DNA of 64,000 bases from Natrinema saccharevitans (lineage in GTDB: Archaea > Halobacteriota > Halobacteria > Halobacteriales > Natrialbaceae), in NCBI RefSeq assembly GCF_001953745.1, contig NZ_LWLN01000001.1:806001-870000 (forward strand), read 5' to 3'. A model generated the notes under the pieces. That model was not told the DNA's origin. It did no database searches and saw only the letters and a list, made by a program, of their open reading frames with translations. Shown here piece after piece: positions 27,512-35,989 of the stretch. Position 1 is the stretch's first letter. Every line of letters begins with the position of its first letter. The position numbers and the translations under genes are program-made.

Positions 27512-28376
27512 ACAGCAGCCTCCAGAGCCCGCCCATCGTCAGCACGGCCCCGACGACGGTGTTGATCGCCGGGAACCACCAGTACGCGCGGTCGACGGCG
27601 ACGCTCGCGGTCGCGATGGCGGCCACGAGCGCGGGATAGACGAGCAGGAGGGCCCCCATCCGAACGTCGATCGCGCCGAAGGCGGCCGCGCCGGCGAGCC
27701 AGCACGCGCCGCAGTAGGCGTAGGTTCGCCGTTCGCCGAGGACCGTCGCTGTCGTGCGAATGCCCGTCTCGCGGTCGGGCCCGATGTCGGGGATCGCGGA
27801 GAAGGTGTGCATCCCCATGGCCCAGAGCCAGCCGCCGACGATCGCGAGGAGCGGCGGTGCCGTCCCGGCGACGGTCGCGTACGCGGCGATCCCGGGCGTG
27901 ACGTAGAGCCCGTTCGAGACGGAATCGAGCAACGGCGTCGTCTTGAGCCGTGCCGGCGGGGCGCTGTAGGCCGCCCCGAGAGCGAGGAAAGCCACGAGCC
28001 ACGGCACCGCGGCCGTCCCGACCAGCGGGACGAGCAGGATCGGCAGCGCCGCACAGAGGCCGACAGCCGCCGGGACGTATCGCTGGCCGCGATACCGCAC
28101 CTCACGCGCTCCCTTTTTCGGGTTCGCGGCGTCGATCTCCCGGTCGTAGAGGTCGTTGATGCCGTAGAGGAAGACGTTCCCCGGCAGGAGGAAGTAGGCA
28201 AACAGCGCGACCGTGGCCGGCGTGAACAATTCGGCGGGCGCGTCGGCGGCGTAGGCGACGCCGACGACGACCGGTCCCGCGAGATAGAGCCAGAACCGCG
28301 GCCGCGAGAGCGACAGCAGGTACGACAGCTGTTCGCCGAGATCGGTCTCGCCCGCCGCGGTCGGTTCCGAAGTCAT
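27504..28376 (-). CDS. lyeJ: Lycopene elongase/hydratase (UbiA family)
   Basis: A 290-residue UbiA prenyltransferase. The first Asp-rich motif is NDLYDREIDAANPKKG and the second is DIGPDRETGIRTTATVLG; the rest consists of eight or so membrane helices. It adds C5 isoprenoid units to both ends of lycopene with hydration, giving the C50 skeleton of bacterioruberin. It lies between crtD (112 bases upstream) and cruF (overlapping), which fixes the assignment better than sequence alone, since other UbiA enzymes share these motifs. Confidence 0.9.
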   Translation of the reverse strand: MTSEPTAAGETDLGEQLSYLLSLSRPRFWLYLAGPVVVGVAYAADAPAELFTPATVALFAYFLLPGNVFLYGINDLYDREIDAANPKKGAREVRYRGQRYVPAAVGLCAALPILLVPLVGTAAVPWLVAFLALGAAYSAPPARLKTTPLLDSVSNGLYVTPGIAAYATVAGTAPPLLAIVGGWLWAMGMHTFSAIPDIGPDRETGIRTTATVLGERRTYAYCGACWLAGAAAFGAIDVRMGALLLVYPALVAAIATASVAVDRAYWWFPAINTVVGAVLTMGGLWRLLYG

Positions 28377-28488
28377 CGATCGGGTCTCGAGGCTGGCCCG
28401 CGCCGACGTCCGCGGCGCGGTCGGTCGTCTCGCTCCGAGCGAACGAGTCGCCCGGTGCGTTCGGTCCGCCGGACTGCTCGAGCGGCCG

Positions 28489-29985
28489 TCACGGCGTGTG
28501 TGCGGTCCCGTGATCGTCGAGGACCGCCTCGGCGGTCAGTTCGCCGCTGATGAGACACATGGGCATGCCGATTCCGGGCGTAGTATCGCCGCCGACGAAG
28601 TAGAGTCCGTCGACTTCTTTCGAGCGGTGGGGCGGCCGGAAGAGCGCCGTCTGGCGGAGGGTGTGGGCCATCCCCAGCGCCGTCCCGTCGTGGCTGTTGT
28701 ACCGGTTCGCGAAGTCGGAGACGGTGAACCGCTCCTCGAGGACGATCCGGTCCCGGAGGTCGGTGCCCGTGTTCGCGGCGATGTCCGCGAGGACTCGGTC
28801 GCGGTACTCCTCGCGGGTTTCGGGGGTGTCCTCGAGACCGGGCGCGATCGGAACGAGGGCAAAGAGGGTGCTGTGGCCCTCGGGCGCGACGGTGTCGTCG
28901 GTCTTGGAGGGCACACAGAGGTAGTAGGCGGGATCGTCGGGCCACTGGGGGTCCTCGAAGATCCGATCGAAGTGGTCCTGCCAGTCGGTCGGCAGGACGA
29001 GCGTATGGTGTGCGAGGTTCTCGACCTCGCCCTCGACGCCCAGATAGAGCAAGAACGCGGAGGGCGCGTAGGTTCGCTCTTCCCAGTAGTCGGCGTCGTA
29101 GCCGCGTCGTTCGGGGGTGAGCAGTTCCTGTTCCGTGTGGGCGTAGTCGGCGTTGCTGACGACCAGATCCGCCGGGATCGGTCCGGAGGTGGTCTCGATC
29201 TCGAATCCGCCCGTGCGGCCCTTGATCTCCGTCGCCGGACGGTCCGTCTCGTACTCGACGCCGAGTTCCCGCCCGAGGTCGACGATTCCGTCGATGACCG
29301 CCCCGATCCCGCCGTCGGGGTACCAGACGCCGAGGTTGAAATCGACGTGACTCATCAGGTTGTACAGCGCGGGCGTGTTCGTCGGCGAGCCGCCCAAAAA
29401 GACGAGCGTGTACTGCATGATCTGCTGGAGCTTCGGATGGTCGAAGTAGCCCTCGACGTGGCCCTGCATCGACCCCAGCAAGGAGAGGCCGCGAGCCTGT
29501 CGAGCGACGTCGAGGTCGAGGTAGTCCCGCAGTCGCGGGCGGTCCTCGTAGACGAAGTGTTCCATCCCGACCTCGTAGTTCTCCTTCGACTTCTCGAGAT
29601 AGCGCTCGAGGGCCTCGCCCGCTCCCCGTTCGTACTCCTCGAAGATGGCTTTCGTCCGCTCGAGATCGGGCGTGATGTCCACCTGATCGCCGTCCTTGAA
29701 GAAAATCCGATAGTGGGGGTCGAGGTGTTCGAGGTCGTAGTAGTCGCCCGGCGTCCGGCCGAAATTGGCGAAGAACCGCTCGAAAACGTCGGGCATCAGA
29801 TACCACGAGGGCCCCATATCGAACCGGAACCCGTCTTTTTCGAGGCGACTCGCCCGACCGCCGAGCTGTTCGTTCTTTTCGATGACGCGTACGTCGGCAC
29901 CCGCATCGGCGAGGTAACAGGCCGTCGAAAGCCCACCGATCCCGCCCCCGATCACGACGACCGACTCACCGGCCAGCGATTCCAT
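28489..29985 (-). CDS. crtD: Carotenoid 3,4-desaturase (CrtI/CrtD family)
   Basis: A 498-residue FAD amine oxidase of the phytoene desaturase family. The N-terminal dinucleotide fold is VVVIGGGIGGLSTACYLADA with VIEKNEQLGGRASRLEKDGF, and the C-terminal FAD contact is GLYFVGGDTTPGIGMPMCL. In haloarchaea the copy beside lyeJ and cruF is the 3,4-desaturase CrtD acting on the hydrated C50 intermediates; a separate CrtI does phytoene desaturation, and none is in this window. The ATG at 29985 places the FAD fold seven residues in and has a TATA-like CGTTTAAC about 30 bases upstream. Confidence 0.85.
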   Translation of the reverse strand: MESLAGESVVVIGGGIGGLSTACYLADAGADVRVIEKNEQLGGRASRLEKDGFRFDMGPSWYLMPDVFERFFANFGRTPGDYYDLEHLDPHYRIFFKDGDQVDITPDLERTKAIFEEYERGAGEALERYLEKSKENYEVGMEHFVYEDRPRLRDYLDLDVARQARGLSLLGSMQGHVEGYFDHPKLQQIMQYTLVFLGGSPTNTPALYNLMSHVDFNLGVWYPDGGIGAVIDGIVDLGRELGVEYETDRPATEIKGRTGGFEIETTSGPIPADLVVSNADYAHTEQELLTPERRGYDADYWEERTYAPSAFLLYLGVEGEVENLAHHTLVLPTDWQDHFDRIFEDPQWPDDPAYYLCVPSKTDDTVAPEGHSTLFALVPIAPGLEDTPETREEYRDRVLADIAANTGTDLRDRIVLEERFTVSDFANRYNSHDGTALGMAHTLRQTALFRPPHRSKEVDGLYFVGGDTTPGIGMPMCLISGELTAEAVLDDHGTAHTP

Positions 29986-30142
29986 GGTCGTACGTGAGTA
30001 GCGGCCCGGTGTTAAACGTGTGTCATACATAGGTAGGGAACCCGATCGGTTATCGGGGAGGGGTTCGCGTAGCCGGGGCGACGTGACGGATCGGCGTCTG
30101 GCCGTCCCGGGGATTCCTGTGGTTCAGTCCCGTAAGTGAAGT

Positions 30143-30841
30143 ATGGACGGAACGACAGCCGTCGTGACCGGCGGCACTCGCGGAATCGGCCGGGCCGTCG
30201 CCGAGGCGTTCGCGGCCGACGGAGCGACCGTCGTCGTCGGCGCTCGAAACGCCGAGGAGGTCACAGCGACCGTCGACGAACTCGAGCGCGCGGGCGCGAC
30301 CGCCGACGGGCACCGAACCGATGTCCGGGACGAGTACGACGTGGAGCGGCTGACCGAGACCGCCGCGCGGGCGGGAACCGCGAGCGGGATCGACGTCGTC
30401 GTCCCCGCGGCGGGCGTCTATCACGGCGAGCCGGGGGAGACGCCGACGGACGACGAGTCGTACGCGGCGTTCGACGATCACTGGCGGACGAACGGCCGCG
30501 GCGCGTACGCGACGATCCGCGAGTCGCTGCCCCACCTGACCGACGGCGCGCGGGTCCTCGTGCCGACGGGCGCGGTCGCTCGAGACGGGAGTGCGGGCTA
30601 CGGTTCCTACGCGATCTCGAAGGCGACGGCGGAGGCGGTTGCCCGCGGGTTCGCCGCCGACACCGAGTACGTCGTCGGCTGTCTAGATCCGGGCATCGTC
30701 GCGACGGAACTCTCGGGCGGGACCGGCCGCGATCCGGCGTCGGTCGCGCCGATGTTCGTCTGGGCGGCGACCGAGGCCGCGCCGGAGACCGTCGACGGGG
30801 AGATCGTCGGGCTCCGAGAGTGGAAAGGGACGACGCGGTGA
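30143..30841 (+). CDS. Short-chain dehydrogenase/reductase
   Basis: A 232-residue SDR. It has the cofactor motif TGGTRGIGRAVAEAFA, the DVRD segment, a variant NAG motif (VVVPAAGVYHG) and the catalytic Y-x-x-x-K in YGSYAISKATAEAVA. The serine expected about 13 residues before the Tyr is not obvious; LVPTGAVARDGSAGYG offers Thr or Ser nearby. PGIVATELSGGTGRD closes the active site. Substrate unknown. It is divergent from crtD and convergent with the TauE remnant. Confidence 0.88.
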   Translation: MDGTTAVVTGGTRGIGRAVAEAFAADGATVVVGARNAEEVTATVDELERAGATADGHRTDVRDEYDVERLTETAARAGTASGIDVVVPAAGVYHGEPGETPTDDESYAAFDDHWRTNGRGAYATIRESLPHLTDGARVLVPTGAVARDGSAGYGSYAISKATAEAVARGFAADTEYVVGCLDPGIVATELSGGTGRDPASVAPMFVWAATEAAPETVDGEIVGLREWKGTTR

Positions 30842-30906
30842 GGCGCCACGGCAGTCGGCGCTTCGAGGTCGCTCCCCGGCCGCGAGGCGAGTAGCGAACG
30901 GCGCGC

Positions 30907-31320
30907 TCAGAAGCCGCCGACGGCCATCAGGAACAGCGCGACGGCGATGATCGCGAACAGGCCGCCGACGCCTTTCTTGATCGTACTCGTGTCGAGCGCC
31001 GCCGAGACGTAGGGGGCGATCTGTCCGCCCAGCGTCGTCGCCGGCACCGTTCAGACGACTATGTTCCACGGCGTCGAGGCGAGGTCCATCGTGTGCCCGC
31101 CGGGTACGAGCCCGCCGCCGAAGACGTGAACGACCGAGGCCAACACGGCCGTCGTCGCGACGACGATGTGGTTGGTCCCGATCGCGACGCGAACGGGGAC
31201 GTCGGTTCGAAGTATCGAGATGATACCCAGTTCACCGATTCCGAACCCGGCGAGCCCCTGAAAGACGCCGCCGACGCTGTAGTTGGCGAACCGCTCGAGG
31301 TAGCCGCTCCGGGAGTAACT
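30907..31320 (-). pseudogene. Decayed TauE/SafE-family exporter gene
   Basis: On the minus strand the frame from about 31320 reads SYSRSGYLERFANYSVGGVF, QGLAGFGIGELGIISILRTD and VPVRVAIGTNHIVVATTAVL, then TPWNIVV, an in-frame TGA at 31051-31053, and TVPATTLGGQIAPYVSAALD to a stop at 30907. This matches the C-terminal half of sulfite exporter TauE/SafE proteins, where the TGA position carries a hydrophobic residue or Trp. No start codon exists after the upstream TAG at 31363. Both 5' loss and a nonsense change mark it as a pseudogene. Confidence 0.75.
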
Positions 31321-31447
31321 GGCCCCCGCGGCTGTCCGATCGGTACGGCCTCTGTTCCCCGGCTACGAGCGGGGGACCACCTCTGTCGGTCGGATCGCGA
31401 CGAACAGTTATGCTACCCCGTGCCGTATGGTACCACGGGAAACGAAC

Positions 31448-31621
31448 ATGCAAGAAATAGCGACGGAAACGGTCAGCTGTCCGCACTGTGGGACGAACGC
31501 GACGGTCGCACTTCCCGCAACGGACGTCGAGGTGAAAGTGCGGCAATCGGTCGCGGCGTTTGGCGACTACACGACCGTTACCTGTTCACAGGGCCACACC
31601 TACTGGGTGTACTTCTGTTAG
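31448..31621 (+). CDS. Small zinc-ribbon protein, HTYWVYFC end
   Basis: A 57-residue protein: MQEIATETVSCPHCGTNATV, then VRQSVAAFGDYTTVTCSQGH and TYWVYFC. CPHCG and the CxxGH plus terminal Cys form a zinc-ribbon-like site. The WVYFC terminus recurs in small haloarchaeal zinc proteins (family memory). An ATG at 31427 would add seven residues (MVPRETN); the upstream TATA-like GTTATGC at about 31407-31413 does not decide between them. Function unknown. Confidence 0.7.
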   Translation: MQEIATETVSCPHCGTNATVALPATDVEVKVRQSVAAFGDYTTVTCSQGHTYWVYFC

Positions 31622-31735
31622 CAGTTCGGTTCCGCCGTCCGAGTTTCCGTGGCCGAAGCGACGTGCCAGTGCCGTTGCTACGGAGCGGTGTCGTCTCGAG
31701 AGAAAGCTAGTAGTTGTCGGACCCGGTCGCGTGGT

Positions 31736-32020
31736 TCAATCGATGTGGCCTTCGCGACGCAGTTGATCCGCGTCCTGGCCGGTGTAGCGCCACTCGATGG
31801 TGGCTTTCTCGTCCTGCCAGTCCCACGGCTCGGCGACGACGATGTCGTCTTGCTCGATCCAGGTGCGGTATTTCATGCGCCCGGGGATGCGGCCGAGCCG
31901 TTCCTTGCCGTCTTCACACCGCAGTTGGACGTGGTTGCCACCGAGGTGTTCGGTTACGACGGCGAATACTTCATCGTTGTTGGGCATACGGAGGTTCCGT
32001 CGCCCGGAGTCTTCTGTCAC
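31736..32020 (-). CDS. eif1A: Translation initiation factor eIF1A
   Basis: A 94-residue S1-like OB-fold protein. [20 protein letters not shown] is the archaeal eIF1A N-terminus, followed by [40 protein letters not shown] and the conserved [20 protein letters not shown] end. It binds the small ribosomal subunit A site during initiation. A TATA-like GCTTAAAGG (minus strand, about 32042-32050) is placed for a leaderless transcript from 32020. Confidence 0.93.
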   Translation of the reverse strand: MTEDSGRRNLRMPNNDEVFAVVTEHLGGNHVQLRCEDGKERLGRIPGRMKYRTWIEQDDIVVAEPWDWQDEKATIEWRYTGQDADQLRREGHID

Positions 32021-32163
32021 AGTTTAACTACGTGCGGCAACCCTTTAAGCGCTTGGAGAGTCGCGGTAGCGTCCCCCACGATACTGTTCGACTATTTACC
32101 GATCAGGAGATGTGAGTACACGATCGGTCGTCGTCCCGCGAGCGGGGCCGATCCGGACCGCGG

Positions 32164-32673
32164 CTACAGTTCCCGATCCGAGTCGGGGTTTTCGAGTTCC
32201 CACAGCACTTCCGGCAGGAACGCCTCGAGGTTGTCGATGACCGACCGCTCGCTGACGTTCAACCCGTCGCAGTGATCGTGGGCCGAGTCCCTGATATCGA
32301 CGTGGAGGTCGCCGTCCTCGAGCCGGACGGCGAGCGGAAAGACCGAACACCGGGCCGGCTTCCAGTCCTCCTCGAGATGGAGCGTACAGAGGCCGTCCTC
32401 GCGCAGGAAGGCACAGGCGTGGCCGTCCTCGGCGACGTGGTCGTCGCGGTCCTTGGGCTCGCGGGTGACGAACTTCTCGCCGCGGAAGTCGGTCGTCGTC
32501 TCCGCGAGGTTCGCCCGCTGGGCCAGCTCGAGGAGGTCCCGGTCGTACAGCAACACGCCGTGGTGACAGCACCACGTGCAGTCGTCGACGCACTCGAAGG
32601 TGAGGTCGGGGTCGAACTCGACGACGACCTCGCGGCCGGGGTAGACCTCGACGCGTCGGGTGTCGGCGCTCAC
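32164..32673 (-). CDS. YkgJ-type cysteine-cluster protein
   Basis: A protein of about 169 residues from a GTG at 32673 (VSADTRRVEVYPGREVVVEF). The cluster is ECVDDCTWCCHHGVLLYDRD, with later Cys residues in ACAFLREDGLCTLH and ARCSVFPL: the CxxxCxxCC...C...C pattern of the YkgJ family, predicted to bind zinc or an iron-sulfur cluster. An ATG at 32775 would add 34 residues that are basic and unlike the rest, so the GTG is preferred. Reaction and partner are unknown. Confidence 0.72.
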   Translation of the reverse strand: MSADTRRVEVYPGREVVVEFDPDLTFECVDDCTWCCHHGVLLYDRDLLELAQRANLAETTTDFRGEKFVTREPKDRDDHVAEDGHACAFLREDGLCTLHLEEDWKPARCSVFPLAVRLEDGDLHVDIRDSAHDHCDGLNVSERSVIDNLEAFLPEVLWELENPDSDREL

Positions 32674-32913
32674 GTGTCGTCGGTGGGCGGTCGTCGTGAA
32701 GTGCCTTTCTACCCCGGATTTGTGGCTGTAGTTAGAGTCCACGTTTCGTCCACGCTTTCTCGAAAGCCCCGACATCGCTCGAGTCGGGCGGCTCGCTGCG
32801 CGCTTCCCTCCGGTCAGTGCTTGCGTCGCCGTCCTTCCTCGAGCGATGTCGCCCCTTTCAGTCCCGCCCGGCGGTGGGTTGGTGGGGCCGTCGCACGTCC
32901 TAGCCGAGGCCGC

Positions 32914-33675
32914 CTATGCGCGGATCGTTTCGGTTTCGAGCGGCAGGGTCTCGCGCTCGCTCGCGTCGACGACGGTGTTGCGGAGCGTCCCGACGCCCTC
33001 GTAGGTGATCTCGACGGTGTCGCCGGGTTCGACGAGGCCGGGATTGGCGGGACTGCCGAACGAGACCACGTCGCCGGGTCGGAAGGTGAACCGCTCGGAG
33101 AGATACGAGATGATCTCGTCGGGGTCGAACAGCATCAGTTCGGTGTTTGCCTCCTGGCGGCGCTCGCCGGCCACGTCGGTGTGCATGTCGATCCCGGTCG
33201 GGTCGACGGCCGTCTCGATCCACGGGCCCAGCGGACCGGAGGCGTCAAAGGCCTTCCGGGGCGTGCGCTCGCCCTGATCGAGCGCGTCCATATCGTTCAT
33301 GATCGTGTAGCCCCGGACGACCTCGGAGACCTCGTCCTCGGAGAGGTTTCGGCAGGGCTCGTCGATGACGGCTGCGAGTTCGCCGGCGTATGTCACCTCG
33401 TCGCTGAACGACGGGTACGGCACCGGATCCCGGTGGCCGACCAGCGACGCCGGCGGCTTGATGAAGAAGTCCGGTTCGTCCGGGCGCTCGTACTCCATCT
33501 GGTCGATGGTCGCCGCGAAGTTCCGGCCGACACAGTACAGCGCCGAAGGCTCACAGGGCGGCAGGAAGTCCGCGTCCGTTCCCACCTCGTGGACGCCGTC
33601 GTCCGTATGCACGACGCCGTCCTCGTACCGTCCCGATACCGGTCCGTCGTCGGTCGCGATCCGCGCGAGTTTCAT
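32914..33675 (-). CDS. Fumarylacetoacetate hydrolase-family protein
   Basis: A 253-residue FAH-fold enzyme. The family core is clear: PSALYCVGRNFAATIDQMEY, PDFFIKPPASLVGHRDPVPY, the metal-binding Glu/Asp set in TYAGELAAVID and YTIMNDMDALDQGE, and FRPGDVVSFGSPANPGLVEP with GDTVEITYEGVGTLRNTV. Members act as hydrolases, decarboxylases or isomerases on 2-oxo acids and related acylpyruvates; the substrate here is not defined. A TATA-like CGACTAATC (minus, near 33698-33706) supports the ATG at 33675. It is divergent from the PRC-barrel-like gene. Confidence 0.85.
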   Translation of the reverse strand: MKLARIATDDGPVSGRYEDGVVHTDDGVHEVGTDADFLPPCEPSALYCVGRNFAATIDQMEYERPDEPDFFIKPPASLVGHRDPVPYPSFSDEVTYAGELAAVIDEPCRNLSEDEVSEVVRGYTIMNDMDALDQGERTPRKAFDASGPLGPWIETAVDPTGIDMHTDVAGERRQEANTELMLFDPDEIISYLSERFTFRPGDVVSFGSPANPGLVEPGDTVEITYEGVGTLRNTVVDASERETLPLETETIRA

Positions 33676-33798
33676 TACCGGCGCTCTCGGTCCCTGCCGA
33701 TTAGTCGTACCGGTTCCAGTTCGAATCGACCGACTCGGCCGCAACCGGGCAGATGCAGGCCCAGTCTATACGCCGCCGCCCGGCGGAGGGGAACTCGC

Positions 33799-34038
33799 AT
33801 GTCCGCACACTTCACCGACGACGACGAGGGGAAACGGGTCGTCAACGCCAACGGCGACGAAATCGGGATGATCAAAACGGTCAGCGGCGGGACCGCCCAC
33901 ATCGAGCCCGATCCGGGAATGACCGACACGATCAAGTCGAAACTCGGCTGGGGCGACCGCGACGAGGACACCTACCCGCTCGACGACGACCACGTCGAGT
34001 CGATCTCCGACGACGAGGTCCGACTGCAGCGCCTCTAA
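33799..34038 (+). CDS. PRC-barrel-like small protein
   Basis: A 79-residue protein: MSAHFTDDDEGKRVVNANGD then EIGMIKTVSGGTAHIEPDPG, KLGWGDRDEDTYPLDDDHVE and SISDDEVRLQRL. The GKRVVNANGDEIGMIKTV opening is the PRC-barrel beta pattern, a fold used for protein or RNA contacts. A TATA-like TCTATAC near 33765-33771 would give a near-leaderless transcript; GGAGGGG just upstream of the ATG could instead be a Shine-Dalgarno sequence if transcription starts earlier. Function unknown. Confidence 0.8.
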   Translation: MSAHFTDDDEGKRVVNANGDEIGMIKTVSGGTAHIEPDPGMTDTIKSKLGWGDRDEDTYPLDDDHVESISDDEVRLQRL

Positions 34039-34122
34039 GGGGGCCTCTTCCGGTCACGTCGAGACGATGTATACGGGACGACAGCGGCCGCTCGAGCGAC
34101 AACGGGTCGCGACTCCCCGAGG

Positions 34123-34344
34123 TCAGTCCTCGAGCAGCAGGTAGGTCCGACCGCCGCGGTGTTCGAGCGAGACGGCGTCGGCCTCGACGTTCGTCCGGAC
34201 GAACTCCTCGAGTCCCGCTGCGTGGAGGTCGGTGACGTCGATGCGGCGTCGCTGTCGTCCGGACGGATCCGCGGCCGCAGTGACGGCAGTGTCGGCCTCG
34301 CTGCGCTCGGCCCGATCGTCTGTCCGCTCGACTGTCAGTTGCAT
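34123..34344 (-). CDS. Small haloarchaeal protein
   Basis: A 73-residue protein starting MQLTVERTDDRAERSEADTA. The second half, RIDVTDLHAAGLEEFVRTNV followed by EADAVSLEHRGGRTYLLLED, has a compact alpha/beta pattern and ends on a strand. I do not recognise a named family. It is flanked by the PRC-barrel-like gene and by another unknown gene on its own strand, 132 bases upstream. Confidence 0.6.
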   Translation of the reverse strand: MQLTVERTDDRAERSEADTAVTAAADPSGRQRRRIDVTDLHAAGLEEFVRTNVEADAVSLEHRGGRTYLLLED

Positions 34345-34476
34345 ACCGTTCAGTTGGACCGAGTGTTCATCAAACCGATCCGTCCGGAGTGAAAGTGAAA
34401 GTGCGGGACGGAGCGGCGCTCGGGGCGGAGGAGTTGCGTCTCGGTTCGGGCCGGCCGGGGATACGGTCGCGCCGTG

Positions 34477-34926
34477 TTACCCCAGCGTCTTGACCTCGAC
34501 TTGCTGTGGCCCCTCGTCGGTCTCGAGGGTAACCGTCTCGACGATCGCCTCGCGGGCGCGCTCTCGCCACGCCGCGACCGAGTCGGCGTGTCGCTCGCGG
34601 AGCCGTTCGGCCTCGTCGGGGTCGGCGTCCGCGTCGGCCAGCGCCGACTCGAGGTCGGGGTAGTCGGCGACGACGTCGTCGGCGATGACGTCGGCCGGCG
34701 AGAGATGGATTGCACCGGTCAGTTCGGCGTCGTCGCGGCGGTAGACGTGGATCCGGGCCCGCATCCGGCCGTGAAACGGCGGCGTGACCCGGAGGACGGC
34801 GTCGCCGGGGTTCTCTCGCCCGTAGACGTAGGCGTCGACGGCGTCCTCCGGTGACAGTGCGATCGACCGGATGGCCCCCGGGTCGTCCTCGCCCGGCTGG
34901 TCGTCGGTGCCTGACGGATCGTCCAT
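34477..34926 (-). CDS. Conserved-type haloarchaeal protein of unknown function
   Basis: A 149-residue acidic protein from the ATG at 34926. After a disordered start (MDDPSGTDDQPGEDDPGAIR) it reads ALSPEDAVDAYVYGRENPGD, VLRVTPPFHGRMRARIHVYR and IHLSPADVIADDVVADYPDL, with a long helix (AERLRERHADSVAAWRERAR) and a final strand. No catalytic motif is obvious. The frame continues upstream but with basic, Arg-rich codons that look like shadow sequence. It is a single gene opposite the microprotein at 35056. Confidence 0.65.
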   Translation of the reverse strand: MDDPSGTDDQPGEDDPGAIRSIALSPEDAVDAYVYGRENPGDAVLRVTPPFHGRMRARIHVYRRDDAELTGAIHLSPADVIADDVVADYPDLESALADADADPDEAERLRERHADSVAAWRERAREAIVETVTLETDEGPQQVEVKTLG

Positions 34927-35055
34927 CGGCCGATGGTTGGACTCGAGGCGGATTAACTGTCGGATTCGAACCGCCGCCGTACTGGCACCGACCGCCGGTG
35001 GTTCGCGCTCGGAACCCGACCGAAGACTATTGGGATAGAAACGACAGCATTCCGT

Positions 35056-35166
35056 ATGGACTGGGGCCTCCGAATCCGGAAGGACGTTCCGCCCTGGCTG
35101 TTCAAAGTCGTCTTGATCGTCGCGATCCTGCTGATCGCGGGCCTGCAGTACGTCGGCGTCCTGTAG
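35056..35166 (+). CDS. 36-residue membrane microprotein
   Basis: A complete small frame beginning MDWGLRIRKDVPPWLFKVVL and continuing as one hydrophobic helix (IVAILLIAGLQYVGVL) to a TAG at 35164-35166. Amphipathic charged N-terminus followed by a single helix suggests a membrane microprotein inserted by its C-terminal half. A weak TATA-like CTATTGGGATA lies near 35025-35035. It is convergent with cbiZ. It is short enough to be missed by standard gene callers; conservation has to be tested. Confidence 0.55.
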   Translation: MDWGLRIRKDVPPWLFKVVLIVAILLIAGLQYVGVL

Positions 35167-35201
35167 CCGACGCCGAACCGGCGCGTCCGCGCTCGGGGAT
35201 T

Positions 35202-35987
35202 TCACTCGAGCCGCGGCCGAAAGACCGCGGCGCGGCCGTCGGTGGAGACGCCGTAGGTCGCGTCGGCGACCGAATCCGGAGCGTCCGCGTCGCGGTCGGC
35301 GTAGTGGGCCCGGAGCGACGCCCGAACGGCGTCCCGAACGCAGGCGCGGGTCGCGCCACCGACCTCGGTCCCGCTACCGGAGAACTCGGCCGACCGGCCC
35401 TCGGGATCGTGGCCGACCACGATCGCGTCGGTCGTGGTCCCCGGAAACCCGGTTTCGGAAAGCAGCGTCGCGGCCTTTGCCTCCGCGGCGACGGCGATCA
35501 GGTTCTCGAGCGCGCCCGGCGCGAGCGCTCGCGTCGTGCCGACGACGACGTTGACGGTCCCCAGGCCCTGCCCGCAAGCCGACTCGTCGGACGCGAGGTC
35601 GTCGGGGTCGCTCCCGTCGGCTCGGCCCGTCGCCTCGCTGGACCGCTCGATCGGTAACGCGGCCGGGTTCGAGATCCCGGCGGTCGCGTAGACCGTGACC
35701 GGCCCGCGGCACGCGCCGCGCGCGTCGGCGATATCGACGCCGGTCAGCAGGGCCGGCCCGCGGCGCGTCGCGCCCGGCGGATCGAAGCCCGCCCGCTCGA
35801 GGCGTTCCCCGACGTAGGCGGCCAGATCCGTCCGTTCCCACCCCTCGGGCACCGAGAGGTTGTAGGCGTGATCGGCCGTCCGACGCCCGCCGTTCGGCCC
35901 GGTCGAGAGCCACTCGGCGTCCGGCCGGCTGACGCGGAGGACGCCGTCGCGCCGGACCGCGTCGTAGGCCGGGTCGGGTTCGGACAT
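35202..35987 (-). CDS. cbiZ: Adenosylcobinamide amidohydrolase CbiZ
   Basis: A 261-residue CbiZ. The family segments TVYATAGISNPAALPIE, TVNVVVGTTRALAPGALENL and TLLSETGFPGTTTDAIVVG are intact. CbiZ cleaves the aminopropanol side chain of adenosylcobinamide to adenosylcobyric acid, the archaeal route for salvaging scavenged corrinoid. It is the last gene of the cobalamin operon, two bases downstream of cobD. Its 3' end faces the microprotein gene at 35056. Confidence 0.92.
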   Translation of the reverse strand: MSEPDPAYDAVRRDGVLRVSRPDAEWLSTGPNGGRRTADHAYNLSVPEGWERTDLAAYVGERLERAGFDPPGATRRGPALLTGVDIADARGACRGPVTVYATAGISNPAALPIERSSEATGRADGSDPDDLASDESACGQGLGTVNVVVGTTRALAPGALENLIAVAAEAKAATLLSETGFPGTTTDAIVVGHDPEGRSAEFSGSGTEVGGATRACVRDAVRASLRAHYADRDADAPDSVADATYGVSTDGRAAVFRPRLE

Positions 35988-35989
35988 CG

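Noticed and set aside
34955-34985. T-arm-like GGTTCGAATCC on the minus strand
   Set aside because: The flanking bases do not form the five-base T-stem and no acceptor stem matches; it lies upstream of protein genes.
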